64,000 nt of DNA from Humibacter ginsenosidimutans (GTDB lineage: Bacteria; Actinomycetota; Actinomycetes; Actinomycetales; Microbacteriaceae). Made by a program: the position numbers and the translations under genes. The notes below the pieces were generated by a model, which was not told the origin of the DNA, did no database searches, and saw only the letters and a program-made list of their open reading frames with translations. Every line of letters begins with the position of its first letter. The first letter of the stretch is position 1. Location: positions 3,782,001-3,846,000 of the forward strand of contig NZ_CP042305.1 of the NCBI RefSeq assembly GCF_007859675.1, read 5' to 3'. Positions 33,038-40,923 of this stretch are shown piece by piece.

Positions 33038-33409
33038 TTAGCGTCCCGTTCTCCGCTGAAGGTATGCGACCGCTCGTTCGGTGCTGAACCCGAGCTTCGC
33101 CATTGCCGCCAAGTAGTCATCGGTGAGCGCCGCGACCTGCCGATGGGTCTCGCTGCCCGCAAGGTCTTCCGCGACCACGGTCCCGTTCCGCCCCCGCGTC
33201 ACCACGTACCCGGACGCCTCCAACTCCTTGTAGGTGCGGGCGACGGTGTTCGGCGCGAGCTCGAGATCCTCGGCCAGTTGCCGCACCGAGGGAAGCTTGT
33301 CGCCCGGCGCGAGCTCGCCCGAGGTGATCTGCGCGATGAGCTGGTCGCGCAGCTGCTCGAAGAGCGGCGTCGGCAGTGACGGGTCGATGGTCAGCACGTC
33401 TGCCAGCAT
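33038..33409 (-). CDS. GntR family regulator (YtrA type)
   Basis: This 123-aa protein is a winged helix-turn-helix (PLFEQLRDQLIAQITSGEL, then PSVRQLAEDLELAPNTVART) with a very short C-terminal tail, as in the YtrA subfamily that usually controls ABC transporters. No transporter is adjacent here. ATG 33409 is 19 bp from the divergent MutT-like gene, so the two share a promoter region. Confidence 0.85.
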   Translation of the reverse strand: MLADVLTIDPSLPTPLFEQLRDQLIAQITSGELAPGDKLPSVRQLAEDLELAPNTVARTYKELEASGYVVTRGRNGTVVAEDLAGSETHRQVAALTDDYLAAMAKLGFSTERAVAYLQRRTGR

Positions 33410-33428
33410 GTCACGCCACACTGGACCC

Positions 33429-33839
33429 ATGCCCGCCACCATCCACGTCGTCGCCGCCGTCATCACGCGCGGCGACGGCATCCTCGCCTGCCGCCGCAAC
33501 GCGGACCGCGAGGCGGGCGGGCTGTGGGAGTTCCCCGGCGGCAAGGCCGAAGCGGGGGAGTCGTCGGCCGAGGCGCTGGTTCGGGAGATTTGCGAGGAGC
33601 TCGGGGTGGGCATCCATGTCGGCGGCCTGCTGCATCGCGGAACCACCGAGGTCAACGGGCGGCTCGTCGACCTCGAGTGCCGCTGGGCGACGCTGGTGGA
33701 TGCCGCGCCCGTCTCGAGCACGGACCATGACGGCATCCGCTGGTTCCGTCGCGACGAGCTGCGCGACGTCGATTGGCCGGAGCCTGATCAGCCCACCGTC
33801 GAGCTGCTGATAGAGGGTGCGCAGCCACCCGTTGGTTGA
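33429..33839 (+). CDS. MutT-like Nudix hydrolase
   Basis: The 136-aa protein has an intact Nudix box, GGKAEAGESSAEALVREI followed by CEELGV, and ends with PDQPTVELL, typical of MutT-type enzymes that remove 8-oxo-dGTP. ATG 33429 is divergent from the GntR gene. The stop TGA at 33837-33839 lies within a GGTTGAGGAGC palindromic repeat half, so the last residues (PPVG) are encoded by or next to the repeat. Confidence 0.88.
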   Translation: MPATIHVVAAVITRGDGILACRRNADREAGGLWEFPGGKAEAGESSAEALVREICEELGVGIHVGGLLHRGTTEVNGRLVDLECRWATLVDAAPVSSTDHDGIRWFRRDELRDVDWPEPDQPTVELLIEGAQPPVG

Positions 33840-33850
33840 GGAGCGCGCGG
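33833..33850. repeat. Half copy of the GGTTGAGGAGC palindromic repeat
   Basis: The sequence TTGGTTGAGGAGCGCGCG matches the left arm of the longer elements at 47554-47660 and 57497-57638. It provides the stop codon of the MutT-like gene. Confidence 0.65.
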
Positions 33851-33862
33851 CAGGGATCCGCC

Positions 33863-35182
33863 CTACTTCCGCCGCTGTGACGCGATCGACAGGATCGGCC
33901 CGCGCCCCCGCCGCACGACCCGAGACGTGTTGCGCCACGACGCCTGCAGAATGTACTGCCCCGCGATCGCGCCGGCCGCCAGCGCGGCGGCGACGGCGGC
34001 CGCCACGAGCGCGTCGAGCAGGCCGTCGACCGCGCCGGACGCGAGCTTCATCAGGGCGTTGAACATGACGAGTCCAGGCAGCAGGGGAACGAGGCCCGTG
34101 ATGACGAGCGCGAGGATCGGGGTGCGGCTCCAGCGCGCGAGGATCGAGGCGAGCATCCCGACCACCACCGCGGCGATCGCCGACGACCACACCGGCCCCA
34201 GCGAGAAGGTCGAGCACGTGAGGTAGATGGCCTCGCCGATCGCGCCGAGCACGCAGACGGCCCAGAGCGCGCGCCAGGGAAGCTGGCAGGCGAGCGCGAA
34301 ACCGATGACGATCACGATGGCGCCGACGACCGTGACGAACACGGGGCCGCCGGTCGGAACGCCGCCGGAGATCACGTCGATCGAGAGTCCGAACCAGGTG
34401 AACAGCACCGAGGCGCCGAGCACGCTCGCGGCGATGCCGATCGTCACCACAACGGCTTCCGTGAGGCGTGCGAGCCCGGTCAGGTAGAAGCCGGAGAGGA
34501 TGTCTTGCACGCCGCCGAAGATGAGGCTGCCGGCCAGCAGCACGATGATCGTCGCGATCACCACGAGGCGTGCGGACTCCTGTGGATCGACCAGGTGCAC
34601 GAGCACCGCCGCGATCGGGCCGATCAGGCCGCCGACGATGCTGGTGAAGAACACGGGCGCGCGGCGTGCGGCCATCGCCGACGTGATGCTCTCGAGCACG
34701 AACGCCGCGACGAATGCGACGGCCGCGATCACGAGGTCGCCCCCGAGCAGCAGGCCGGCGCCGGCGCCGATCAGGCTCCAGCCGATGCGCAGCACGAGCC
34801 GCGACCGCGGCTTGCGCGAGGTGATGCGCGCGAGCCTGCGCCGTGCGGTGTCGAGCGACACGCGGCCGTCGGTGATGTCGGCGAAGAGGGCGGATGCCGA
34901 CGTCAGCTTCGAGAAGTCCATGTTGCGTGCAGCGATGGTGCGGCGCCGCGCCACCGACTCGTACGTGCTCGGATTGGTCCACGTGAGACTCAGGGCGGTG
35001 TGCGTGACGTCGGAGTCCACATTGCGCACGCCGTAGACGCGCGCGATCGCGGTCATCGCGGTCGTGGTGTCGGCTGCGCCCGCGCCCGAGGCGAACAGCA
35101 CCTCGGCGAGCCTGATCGCGAGGTCGAGCACGATGCGGATGCGGCCCGGCGCATCCAGCGGCTCTTCCTCGGGCCTCGCCAT
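33863..35182 (-). CDS. ThrE-type threonine/serine exporter family protein
   Basis: The 439-aa protein has an N-terminal cytoplasmic domain (LAEVLFASGAGAADTTTAM) typical of the ThrE/DUF1212 family and about ten hydrophobic segments from residue 140 on (ThrE plus ThrE_2 halves in one chain). Such proteins export threonine and serine across the plasma membrane. ATG 35182 is chosen by homology; the frame extends further upstream over the divergent SET gene. Confidence 0.85.
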   Translation of the reverse strand: MARPEEEPLDAPGRIRIVLDLAIRLAEVLFASGAGAADTTTAMTAIARVYGVRNVDSDVTHTALSLTWTNPSTYESVARRRTIAARNMDFSKLTSASALFADITDGRVSLDTARRRLARITSRKPRSRLVLRIGWSLIGAGAGLLLGGDLVIAAVAFVAAFVLESITSAMAARRAPVFFTSIVGGLIGPIAAVLVHLVDPQESARLVVIATIIVLLAGSLIFGGVQDILSGFYLTGLARLTEAVVVTIGIAASVLGASVLFTWFGLSIDVISGGVPTGGPVFVTVVGAIVIVIGFALACQLPWRALWAVCVLGAIGEAIYLTCSTFSLGPVWSSAIAAVVVGMLASILARWSRTPILALVITGLVPLLPGLVMFNALMKLASGAVDGLLDALVAAAVAAALAAGAIAGQYILQASWRNTSRVVRRGRGPILSIASQRRK

Positions 35183-35260
35183 CGGGTCTCCTCTCGCGGT
35201 GTGCACGCCGATGGATGCGACCCTACGCGTGAGGCGGCCGCGTGGCGTACCGTGGCGGAC

Positions 35261-35809
35261 ATGTCTGCAGAGCCGACGGCATCCGCCGTGCCCATCGCAT
35301 CCTGGATCACCCCGAAGGCCCGCAAAGGCGTCGCCAGCGAGATCGCCGGCCGCGGGCTGATCGCCACCGAGGCGATCGCGGCGGGCGAGGCCGTCGCTGT
35401 CAAAGGCGGACACATCGTCACGACTGCGCAGCTGCACGCTCTGCCCGAGCTGCTGCAGAACTCCGACATCCAGATCACCGACGACCTGCACCTCGTGGCC
35501 CTCACGCTCGACGAGTACGAGCCGGTGATGCTGTTCCTCAACCACTCGTGCGCGCCCAACGTGGGCATCGGCGGCAACGTGGTGTTCGTCGCGATGCGCG
35601 ACGTCGCGGCCGGCGAGGAGCTCACCACCGACTACGCCCTGTTCGACGACTACGACGGCTCCATGCGGTGCGAGTGCGGCACGGATGCCTGTCGGCACGT
35701 CATCGACGGCCGCGACTGGATGCTCCCCGAGCTGCAGCAGCGCTACCGCGGGTGGTTCTCCACGTACCTGCAGCAGAAGATCGACAGGGCGCCCGACGCC
35801 CGGAGCTGA
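35261..35809 (+). CDS. SET domain protein
   Basis: The 182-aa protein has the SET-domain signatures FLNHSCAPN and GEELTTDY, followed by a Cys-rich post-SET-like MRCECGTDACR. SET proteins are S-adenosylmethionine-dependent lysine methyltransferases; bacterial substrates are mostly unknown. It is divergent from the thrE-like gene with a 78-bp gap. Confidence 0.85.
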   Translation: MSAEPTASAVPIASWITPKARKGVASEIAGRGLIATEAIAAGEAVAVKGGHIVTTAQLHALPELLQNSDIQITDDLHLVALTLDEYEPVMLFLNHSCAPNVGIGGNVVFVAMRDVAAGEELTTDYALFDDYDGSMRCECGTDACRHVIDGRDWMLPELQQRYRGWFSTYLQQKIDRAPDARS

Positions 35810-35813
35810 AGCC

Positions 35814-36218
35814 TCAGCCGCGGCCTGGATGCTCTGGGTCGCGTTCGAGCACGATCGCGCCGGGCATCCGCCGCAGTACGAAGCGGAACAGTGGCTTGCT
35901 CAGTGCAACGGCCTCCGCGGGTTCGACGATGCGCGGTGCTGTCGTGCTCCGGTCGCGACCTTTCCACGTCACCGTCGCGCCTCCAGCGGTGACCACGTTG
36001 CGCGCCCAGTTCGTCGTGACGCCCCACGGCAGGCCGATCAGCATCACCGACTTGTCCAGCGTCGGCACGACCGCGACGGGGGTCGCGTACTCCGTGCCGC
36101 TGCGACGTCCGCGATGGTGGACCACCGCCCAGAGCGGAAACCAGCGTCGGCCGGCCAGCGACCTTGCGACGGGTTCGAACGCCTGTTGCGCGCGGGGACG
36201 TGGCTTCTGCTCGGACAT
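35814..36218 (-). CDS. Nitroreductase/deazaflavin-dependent oxidoreductase family protein
   Basis: This 134-aa protein resembles the small split beta-barrel F420-binding or nitroreductase-like family: HRGRRSGTEYATPVAVV, then GLPWGVTTNWARNVVTAGG. It may use F420 or a flavin to reduce quinone-like or nitro substrates. ATG 36218 starts the family-typical region. It converges with the SET gene, 4 bp apart. Confidence 0.8.
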   Translation of the reverse strand: MSEQKPRPRAQQAFEPVARSLAGRRWFPLWAVVHHRGRRSGTEYATPVAVVPTLDKSVMLIGLPWGVTTNWARNVVTAGGATVTWKGRDRSTTAPRIVEPAEAVALSKPLFRFVLRRMPGAIVLERDPEHPGRG

Positions 36219-36281
36219 GGTTCCAGGATGCCCCGTGGGCGCGGGGCGTGCGCGGCACGTCGGGAGAAAGATGGCGACCCT

Positions 36282-36327
36282 CGACGCCCGCGACTTCTCC
36301 TCCCCAGAGGAGTCATCGCGGGCGTCG
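36282..36327. repeat. Strong 12-bp hairpin between convergently placed promoters
   Basis: CGACGCCCGCGA (36282-36293) and TCGCGGGCGTCG (36316-36327) are perfect inverted arms, and the loop contains a smaller TCTCCT...AGAGGA pairing. It lies in the 238-bp gap between two divergent genes, so it is not an ordinary terminator. It may insulate the two promoters. Confidence 0.6.
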
Positions 36328-36414
36328 TGCACATTTCCGCGGATGAGGCCACCGCGATAGTCGACTGCGGGACAGCCTGGACAGATGAAGACGCGACGCA
36401 GAAGCAGAAGTGGC

Positions 36415-36441
36415 TATAATAAGTGGCCTAAAAGTCGCCAC
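36415..36441 (+). promoter_or_regulatory. Promoter and operator of vapBC
   Basis: A consensus -10 box TATAAT is at 36415-36420, 37 bp before vapB. Downstream, GTGGC (36423-36427) and GCCAC (36437-36441) form an inverted repeat around AAAAG, and a further GTGGC precedes the -10 box. The placement over the transcription start suits autorepression by the VapB antitoxin. Confidence 0.6.
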
Positions 36442-36456
36442 ATTGAAGGACTGAAT

Positions 36457-36711
36457 ATGGATGTCGGCATCCGCGACCTGCGCAACGGCCTCAGCCGCCA
36501 CCTCGACGCCGTCAAGGCGGGCGAGGTGATCACGGTGACCGAGCACGGGCATCCGATCGCCCGCATCACCCCGATCGACGCTCCCTCCCCGCTTGATCGC
36601 CTCATCGCCGAGGGGCGGGTCACGCCCGCGCGGGTTCCACGTGCCGAGCTCCCCGAGCCGGTGAAGATCGAGGGCACGGTGAGCGACCTCATCGCCGATC
36701 AGCGTCGATGA
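36457..36711 (+). CDS. vapB: VapB/Phd-type antitoxin
   Basis: This 84-aa protein has the Phd/YefM-type N-terminus VGIRDLRNGLSRHLDAVKAG, then GHPIARITP, which binds DNA; the C-terminus would wrap the toxin. It overlaps the vapC start by ATGA (36708-36711), a coupled antitoxin-toxin pair. Confidence 0.88.
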   Translation: MDVGIRDLRNGLSRHLDAVKAGEVITVTEHGHPIARITPIDAPSPLDRLIAEGRVTPARVPRAELPEPVKIEGTVSDLIADQRR

Positions 36712-37136
36712 TCGCCTACTTCGACACCTCGGCGATCGTGCCGCTGATCGTGCCGGAGCCGGCGACCGAGCTGTGTCGACGGGTGGCGCTCGGTGCTGAG
36801 CGAGCAGTCTCGTGTCGCATCAGCTACGTCGAGACGACGGCCGCGCTCGCGCAGGCCGAGCGACATGGTCGCATGACGCAAGCGCAGCTTCAGGAGGCGG
36901 TGAAGGCATTCCAGGCGGCGTGGGAAAGGTTCGATGTCGTCGAGCTCGACGAACCGCTCTGTCGAGACGCGGCGCAGGATGCGCTCGCGCACCGGCTGCG
37001 CGGGTATGACGCTGTGCACTGCGCCGCGGCGTTGGCGATCGCAGCGGCCGACGTGGTTGCGGTGTCAGGCGATCGGGCGCTCCTCGCGGCGTGGGCCGAC
37101 CGAGGGCTGGCCACGGTCGATATCGGTCGAGTGTGA
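36708..37136 (+). CDS. vapC: VapC-type PIN domain toxin
   Basis: The 142-aa PIN-domain ribonuclease has acidic residues in the expected places: MIAYFDTSAIVPL, SYVETTAAL, YDAVHCAAAL and VSGDRALL. VapC toxins cleave specific RNAs, often initiator tRNA or rRNA. Its translation is coupled to vapB. Confidence 0.9.
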   Translation: MIAYFDTSAIVPLIVPEPATELCRRVALGAERAVSCRISYVETTAALAQAERHGRMTQAQLQEAVKAFQAAWERFDVVELDEPLCRDAAQDALAHRLRGYDAVHCAAALAIAAADVVAVSGDRALLAAWADRGLATVDIGRV

Positions 37137-37176
37137 CGCCGGCCGCGCCGACGGGACTGCGTCGACGCGGCCCGGG

Positions 37177-37212
37177 TGTCGAGACGCGCGCTTCGCGTGC
37201 TCCTCAACCCGC
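37177..37212. repeat. Right half of the GGTTGAGGAGC palindromic repeat
   Basis: The sequence from GTCGAGACGCGCGCTTCG to GTGCTCCTCAACCC matches the right arm of the full elements at 47554-47660 and 57497-57638. It lies between vapC and the convergent AhpD-like gene. Confidence 0.65.
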
Positions 37213-37242
37213 GGGAAGGACGCGCGCCCGCTGACGGGGCGC

Positions 37243-37746
37243 TCAGCGTGCGCCCGCGGGCTGGCGGATCGCGGCGTTGATGCGGTTCCACACGTTGATG
37301 GTGCCGATCGCGAAGAGCAGCGCGGAGACCTCCTTCTTGCTGAAGAGGGCTGTGACCTCGGCCCAGAGCTCGTCGGAGACCGGGTCGGGACGGTCGGCCA
37401 CGCGCGTCACGGCCTCGGTGAGCGCAAGGGCCGCGCGCTCGCGAGCGGTGAAGTAGGGGGCTTCGCGCCAGGATGCCACGGCAGCGATGCGCGCGTCGCT
37501 CGCGCCGTCATCCTCCCGCAGCTCGCGTGTGTGCTCGACGGTGCACCACGAGCATCCGTTGATCTGGCTGGCTCGCAGCGAGACGAGGTGCAGGGTCGCG
37601 GCGGGAAGTTCCGTGGATCCCGCCACCTTGTTCATGGCGGACAGCGCATCGAAACCGCCCTCGAGCAGGAATGCGGGGTGCGGCATCCGTGCCCTCATCG
37701 TGACGAACGGCTCGGCGTCGATGGTCGTGGCGGTGGTGTCGGACAT
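37243..37746 (-). CDS. Carboxymuconolactone decarboxylase/AhpD-like protein
   Basis: The 167-aa protein has the AhpD-like redox motif NGCSWCTVEHTREL (C-x-x-C plus His). Genes of this type are the usual partner of ECF41 sigma factors, and one stands divergent here at 37851. The reaction is likely a thiol-based oxidoreduction. ATG 37746 is preceded by AAGGAGAGATC. Confidence 0.88.
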   Translation of the reverse strand: MSDTTATTIDAEPFVTMRARMPHPAFLLEGGFDALSAMNKVAGSTELPAATLHLVSLRASQINGCSWCTVEHTRELREDDGASDARIAAVASWREAPYFTARERAALALTEAVTRVADRPDPVSDELWAEVTALFSKKEVSALLFAIGTINVWNRINAAIRQPAGAR

Positions 37747-37776
37747 GATCTCTCCTTGAAGGTTGATGCCGGTGCG

Positions 37777-37803
37777 TGTCACATCGACTCGTTGCGGCGG
37801 GTC
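37777..37803 (+). promoter_or_regulatory. ECF41-type promoter of the sigma factor gene
   Basis: TGTCACA (37777-37783), a 14-bp spacer, then CGGGTC (37798-37803). The same elements with the same spacer occur on the opposite strand at 37851-37825. TGTCACA is the known -35 of ECF41 promoters. The start codon at 37851 leaves a leader of about 40 nt. Confidence 0.65.
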
Positions 37804-37824
37804 ATTTCGAACGAACACACTGAT

Positions 37825-37851
37825 GACCCGCGAGTCGAAGGAAACGTGACA
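37825..37851 (-). promoter_or_regulatory. ECF41-type promoter of the AhpD-like gene
   Basis: Read on the minus strand: TGTCACG (37851-37845), 14 bp, CGGGTC (37830-37825). It mirrors the promoter of the sigma factor gene. The -35 overlaps the first base of the sigma factor ATG. Confidence 0.65.
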
Positions 37852-38729
37852 TGACCGACCAAGAACTTCTCGCCGCGCAGTTCGAGGAGCACCGCGACCG
37901 GCTGCATCGCCTCGCGTACCGGCTGCTCGGCTCAGGCGCCGAAGCCGACGACGCCGTGCAGGAGACGTGGCTGCGCCTCGCCCGCACGGGCGACGACGAG
38001 ATCGACAACCTCGGCGGCTGGCTCACGACTGTGACCTCGCGCGTGTCGCTGAACATGCTGCGCTCGCGCGCCACACGCGGCGAGAGCGAGTACGACGACG
38101 CGCTCGCCGACCCGATCGTGGAGCCGGCGGGCTCGGTCGGCGACCCTGAGGCGTCCGCGGAGCTCACCGACGCCGTCGAGACCGCGCTGCTGCTCGTGCT
38201 GAACCGGCTCAGCCCCGCCGAGCGGGTCGCGTTCGTGCTGCACGACACCTTCGATGTGCCGTTCGAGCAGATCGGCGAGCTGCTCGACCGAGCGCCCGAG
38301 GCCGCTCGTCAGCTGGCGAGTCGGGCGCGACGCCGGGTGCGAGCGCAGTCCGGAACGACGGATGCCTCCGACAGCAGCCCCGAGCCCGGTCGCCGCATCG
38401 TCGACGCGTTCTTCGCCGCGGCGCGAGAAGGTGACTTCGACGGCCTCGTCTCTCTGCTCGCCCCCGATGTCGCGTTGCGGGTCGACGGTGGGCTCTCCGC
38501 GACCGCGATCGTGCGCGGAGCGACGACCGTCGCCTCGCGCGCGCTGATGTTCTCCAACCCGGGTGCCGTGCTGAAGCCGGTCTCGATCGACGGGCGTCCC
38601 GGTGCGCTCGTGCTGGCCGGCGGCGTGCCTGTCTCGTTGATGGCGTTCGAGGTCGAGGGCGACGTCGTCATCGGGATTGACGCGTACACGGGGGAGGAGC
38701 GGTTGGCGGGCATCCGGTTGCCGGCGTGA
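37851..38729 (+). CDS. sigJ: ECF41-family sigma factor (SigJ-like)
   Basis: The 292-aa protein has sigma region 2 (HRLAYRLLGSGAEADDAVQE), region 4 (LSPAERVAFVLHDTFDVPFEQIGELL) and a SnoaL-like C-terminal extension of about 115 residues that replaces an anti-sigma factor in this family. The ECF41 C-terminal motif region reads VDGGLSATA. It should autoregulate itself and the divergent AhpD-like gene through the paired promoters between them. Confidence 0.9.
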   Translation: MTDQELLAAQFEEHRDRLHRLAYRLLGSGAEADDAVQETWLRLARTGDDEIDNLGGWLTTVTSRVSLNMLRSRATRGESEYDDALADPIVEPAGSVGDPEASAELTDAVETALLLVLNRLSPAERVAFVLHDTFDVPFEQIGELLDRAPEAARQLASRARRRVRAQSGTTDASDSSPEPGRRIVDAFFAAAREGDFDGLVSLLAPDVALRVDGGLSATAIVRGATTVASRALMFSNPGAVLKPVSIDGRPGALVLAGGVPVSLMAFEVEGDVVIGIDAYTGEERLAGIRLPA

Positions 38730-38842
38730 CGCGGGGGCGGCGGGCGCGGGCGCCTGGAGCGCCAACGCCTCGACGCCACAGCCGCGCTGTCATTGCCTGG
38801 GCACGATGTGGCGAGCCCCGCACGTGGCCACCGCATAATTCC

Positions 38843-38854
38843 AACAGTCCTGTT
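38843..38854. promoter_or_regulatory. Operator candidate of the MarR-MFS operon
   Basis: AACAG (38843-38847), TC, CTGTT (38850-38854) form a palindrome 11 bp upstream of the GTG start of the MarR gene, flanked by AT-rich TAATT and ATATTA. The position fits repression by the MarR protein. Confidence 0.5.
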
Positions 38855-38865
38855 ATATTAGCGCT

Positions 38866-39369
38866 GTGACATCTGATGAGTCCGTCCGCCCACGCACCAT
38901 CGCCGAGCTCCCGAGCGCCTGGCGGCCGTTCCGCGCACTGCAGCAGCGCATGGACGACGGCATCGCCGACGCCTACACCGCGCTCGGCATCGAGGGGGTG
39001 CCGACGCGGTTCAGCGCGGCGCTGATGTTTCTCGAAGACGGGGCCATGAGCATCCGCGATCTCGCCGAACGCTGCGGTGTCACGCACTCCGCCATGAGCC
39101 AGTCCGTCGCCGCCATGCGCAAGAAGGGCCTGGTCGAGTCCGAGCCCGGCGAGGATGCCCGCTCCCGCATCATCTCGCTCACCGCACGCGGCCGCGAGGT
39201 CGCCCCGCAACTGTGGAAGGAGTGGTACGCCACCGAGGATGCCGTGCACGAGGCGGCGTCGGAAGCGGGCTTCTCGCTCGACGAGCTGGTCGCCGCGATG
39301 AACGCCGCGCTCGACCGCGAGCCGTTCCGCGACCGCTTCCTGCGCCGCATGGGTGAGCAACGATTGTGA
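38866..39369 (+). CDS. MarR family regulator
   Basis: The 167-aa protein is a winged helix-turn-helix with MSIRDLAERCGVTHSAMSQS as recognition region and DARSRIISLTARGRE as the wing. It is translationally coupled to a downstream MFS exporter gene (GTGA overlap at 39366-39369), suggesting ligand-controlled efflux. GTG 38866 is the first start after the operator. Confidence 0.88.
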   Translation: MTSDESVRPRTIAELPSAWRPFRALQQRMDDGIADAYTALGIEGVPTRFSAALMFLEDGAMSIRDLAERCGVTHSAMSQSVAAMRKKGLVESEPGEDARSRIISLTARGREVAPQLWKEWYATEDAVHEAASEAGFSLDELVAAMNAALDREPFRDRFLRRMGEQRL

Positions 39370-40655
39370 GCCTGCGCGATCACCTTGTCGACATCGGGCC
39401 GCTGCGCGAGATCCCGGCGTTCCGCGCGTTCTGGATCGGCACCACGATCAACGGGTTCGGTTCGCAGCTCAGCTCGTTCGCACTCCTCTATTACGTGTGG
39501 GAGCTGTCGCACTCCGCGCTCATCGTGGGACTGAGCGGTGTGGTGCGCGCGGTGCCGATCGTGCTCGGCGGGCTGCTCGGGGGCATCCTCGCCGACAGGA
39601 TGAACCGGCGCACCCTGCTGCTGGCGACCCGCCTCACACAGATGCTCGTGTCACTCGCGCTCGCCGTGGTCGTCTTCGCGGGATGGGCCAACGTGCCGAT
39701 CGTGTTCGTGTTCATCGCGATCGGGTCGGGTCTCGGGTCGATCGCCTTCCCGGCCGCGCAGACGTTCGCACCGCGCCTGCTCGACGGCGAGCAGCTCAGC
39801 GGCGGACTTGCCCTGATGCGCCTGTCGTCGCAGGTGGCGGCGCTTGCCGGACCGTTCGCCGCCGGCCTCATCGTGGCGCAGTTCGGGGTGGCGGTGTGCC
39901 TGGCCGCCGACGCGGCGACCTTCATCGCGGGGCTCTGGGGAATCGGCGCGCTGCCGAAGGATGCCTCCCTGCCCGAACCGGCGACCGGTGACGGCGCGCA
40001 GGGCCGTGGCATGCTCGCGCCCGTGAAGTTCCTGTTCCGCACGCCCGTGTTGATAGGCGCGTTCATCACCGACCTCAACGCCATGGTGCTGGCGATGCCG
40101 ATGGCGCTGTTCCCCGTGATCAACGCCGAGCGGTTCGGCGGATCGCCGGCCACGCTGGGATTGATGCTGCCTGCGGTGGGGCTGGGCGGCATCCTCGCCG
40201 GCGTGTTCTCCGGGCGCATCACGAAGCAGCCGCGCCAGGGCGTGGTCATGGTGATCTGCTGCGCGATCTGGGGCGCTGGCGTCGCGGTGTTCGGGCTGAG
40301 CGCATGGCTGCCGCTCGCGCTGGTCGGCCTCGTGATCGCGGGCGCTGCCGACACCGGAACCGTCGTGAGCCGCGGCACCATGCTGCAGCGCTCGACACCG
40401 GATGCCCTGCGCGGCCGCATGAACTCCCTCGACTTCCTGGTGGGTGCCGGAGGCCCGAGCCTGGGCGACGTGCGCGCAGGCGCCGTGGCGTCGGTCGCCT
40501 CCGGCTCCGTGAGCGCGTGGCTCGGCGGCATCGCGTGCGTCATCGGGGCCGGCATCATCAGTGTCGCCATCCCGAGCCTGCGGGCATGGCGGGCGGATGC
40601 CCCGGAGACCGATGCGGATGCCGTCGCGCAGGCGGCCTCGTCGGCACCGTCGTAG
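39366..40655 (+). CDS. MFS transporter
   Basis: The 429-aa protein has about 12 hydrophobic segments and the loop 2-3 motif GGILADRMNRRTLL characteristic of major facilitator exporters. The substrate is not deducible. Coupling to a MarR gene suggests a drug or aromatic compound exporter. Confidence 0.88.
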   Translation: MSLRDHLVDIGPLREIPAFRAFWIGTTINGFGSQLSSFALLYYVWELSHSALIVGLSGVVRAVPIVLGGLLGGILADRMNRRTLLLATRLTQMLVSLALAVVVFAGWANVPIVFVFIAIGSGLGSIAFPAAQTFAPRLLDGEQLSGGLALMRLSSQVAALAGPFAAGLIVAQFGVAVCLAADAATFIAGLWGIGALPKDASLPEPATGDGAQGRGMLAPVKFLFRTPVLIGAFITDLNAMVLAMPMALFPVINAERFGGSPATLGLMLPAVGLGGILAGVFSGRITKQPRQGVVMVICCAIWGAGVAVFGLSAWLPLALVGLVIAGAADTGTVVSRGTMLQRSTPDALRGRMNSLDFLVGAGGPSLGDVRAGAVASVASGSVSAWLGGIACVIGAGIISVAIPSLRAWRADAPETDADAVAQAASSAPS

Positions 40656-40709
40656 CGGGTGGCGTCGGAGCTCGAGGGCGTGGCCCTCGTCGCAGCCGGC
40701 GGTGCGGGC

Positions 40710-40795
40710 GTGCCGAAAATCGGAGTTTTGAGGCGACATGCCGTGCTCGCCCGCACACGCGCGGCGTGTCGCGCAGAAGTGCCGCTTTTCGGCAC
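40710..40795. repeat. Intergenic palindrome, GCCGAAAATCGGAGTT family
   Basis: The left arm GTGCCGAAAATCGGAGTTTT and the right arm AAGTGCCGCTTTTCGGCAC form an imperfect hairpin in the 268-bp gap before lysC. A second member lies at 59022-59108. The rest of the gap should contain the lysC promoter, which I cannot place with confidence. Confidence 0.6.
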
Positions 40796-40923
40796 GGTCT
40801 GGCACGCGCTGCCCTCGTCACACGCGCAGACGAGCATGTGGTGCTCGGTAGGATTGGGATACCGAGCGCGACGCGCGGGCATCCGCTGCAGTCGCCGGCA
40901 TCCCACCCTTCAGGAGTCTCCAC

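Noticed and set aside
33863..35809. Long overlapping ORFs on both strands at the ThrE/SET region
   Set aside because: Only the ThrE frame (minus) and the SET frame (plus) show family motifs; the extensions of each over the other are shadows.
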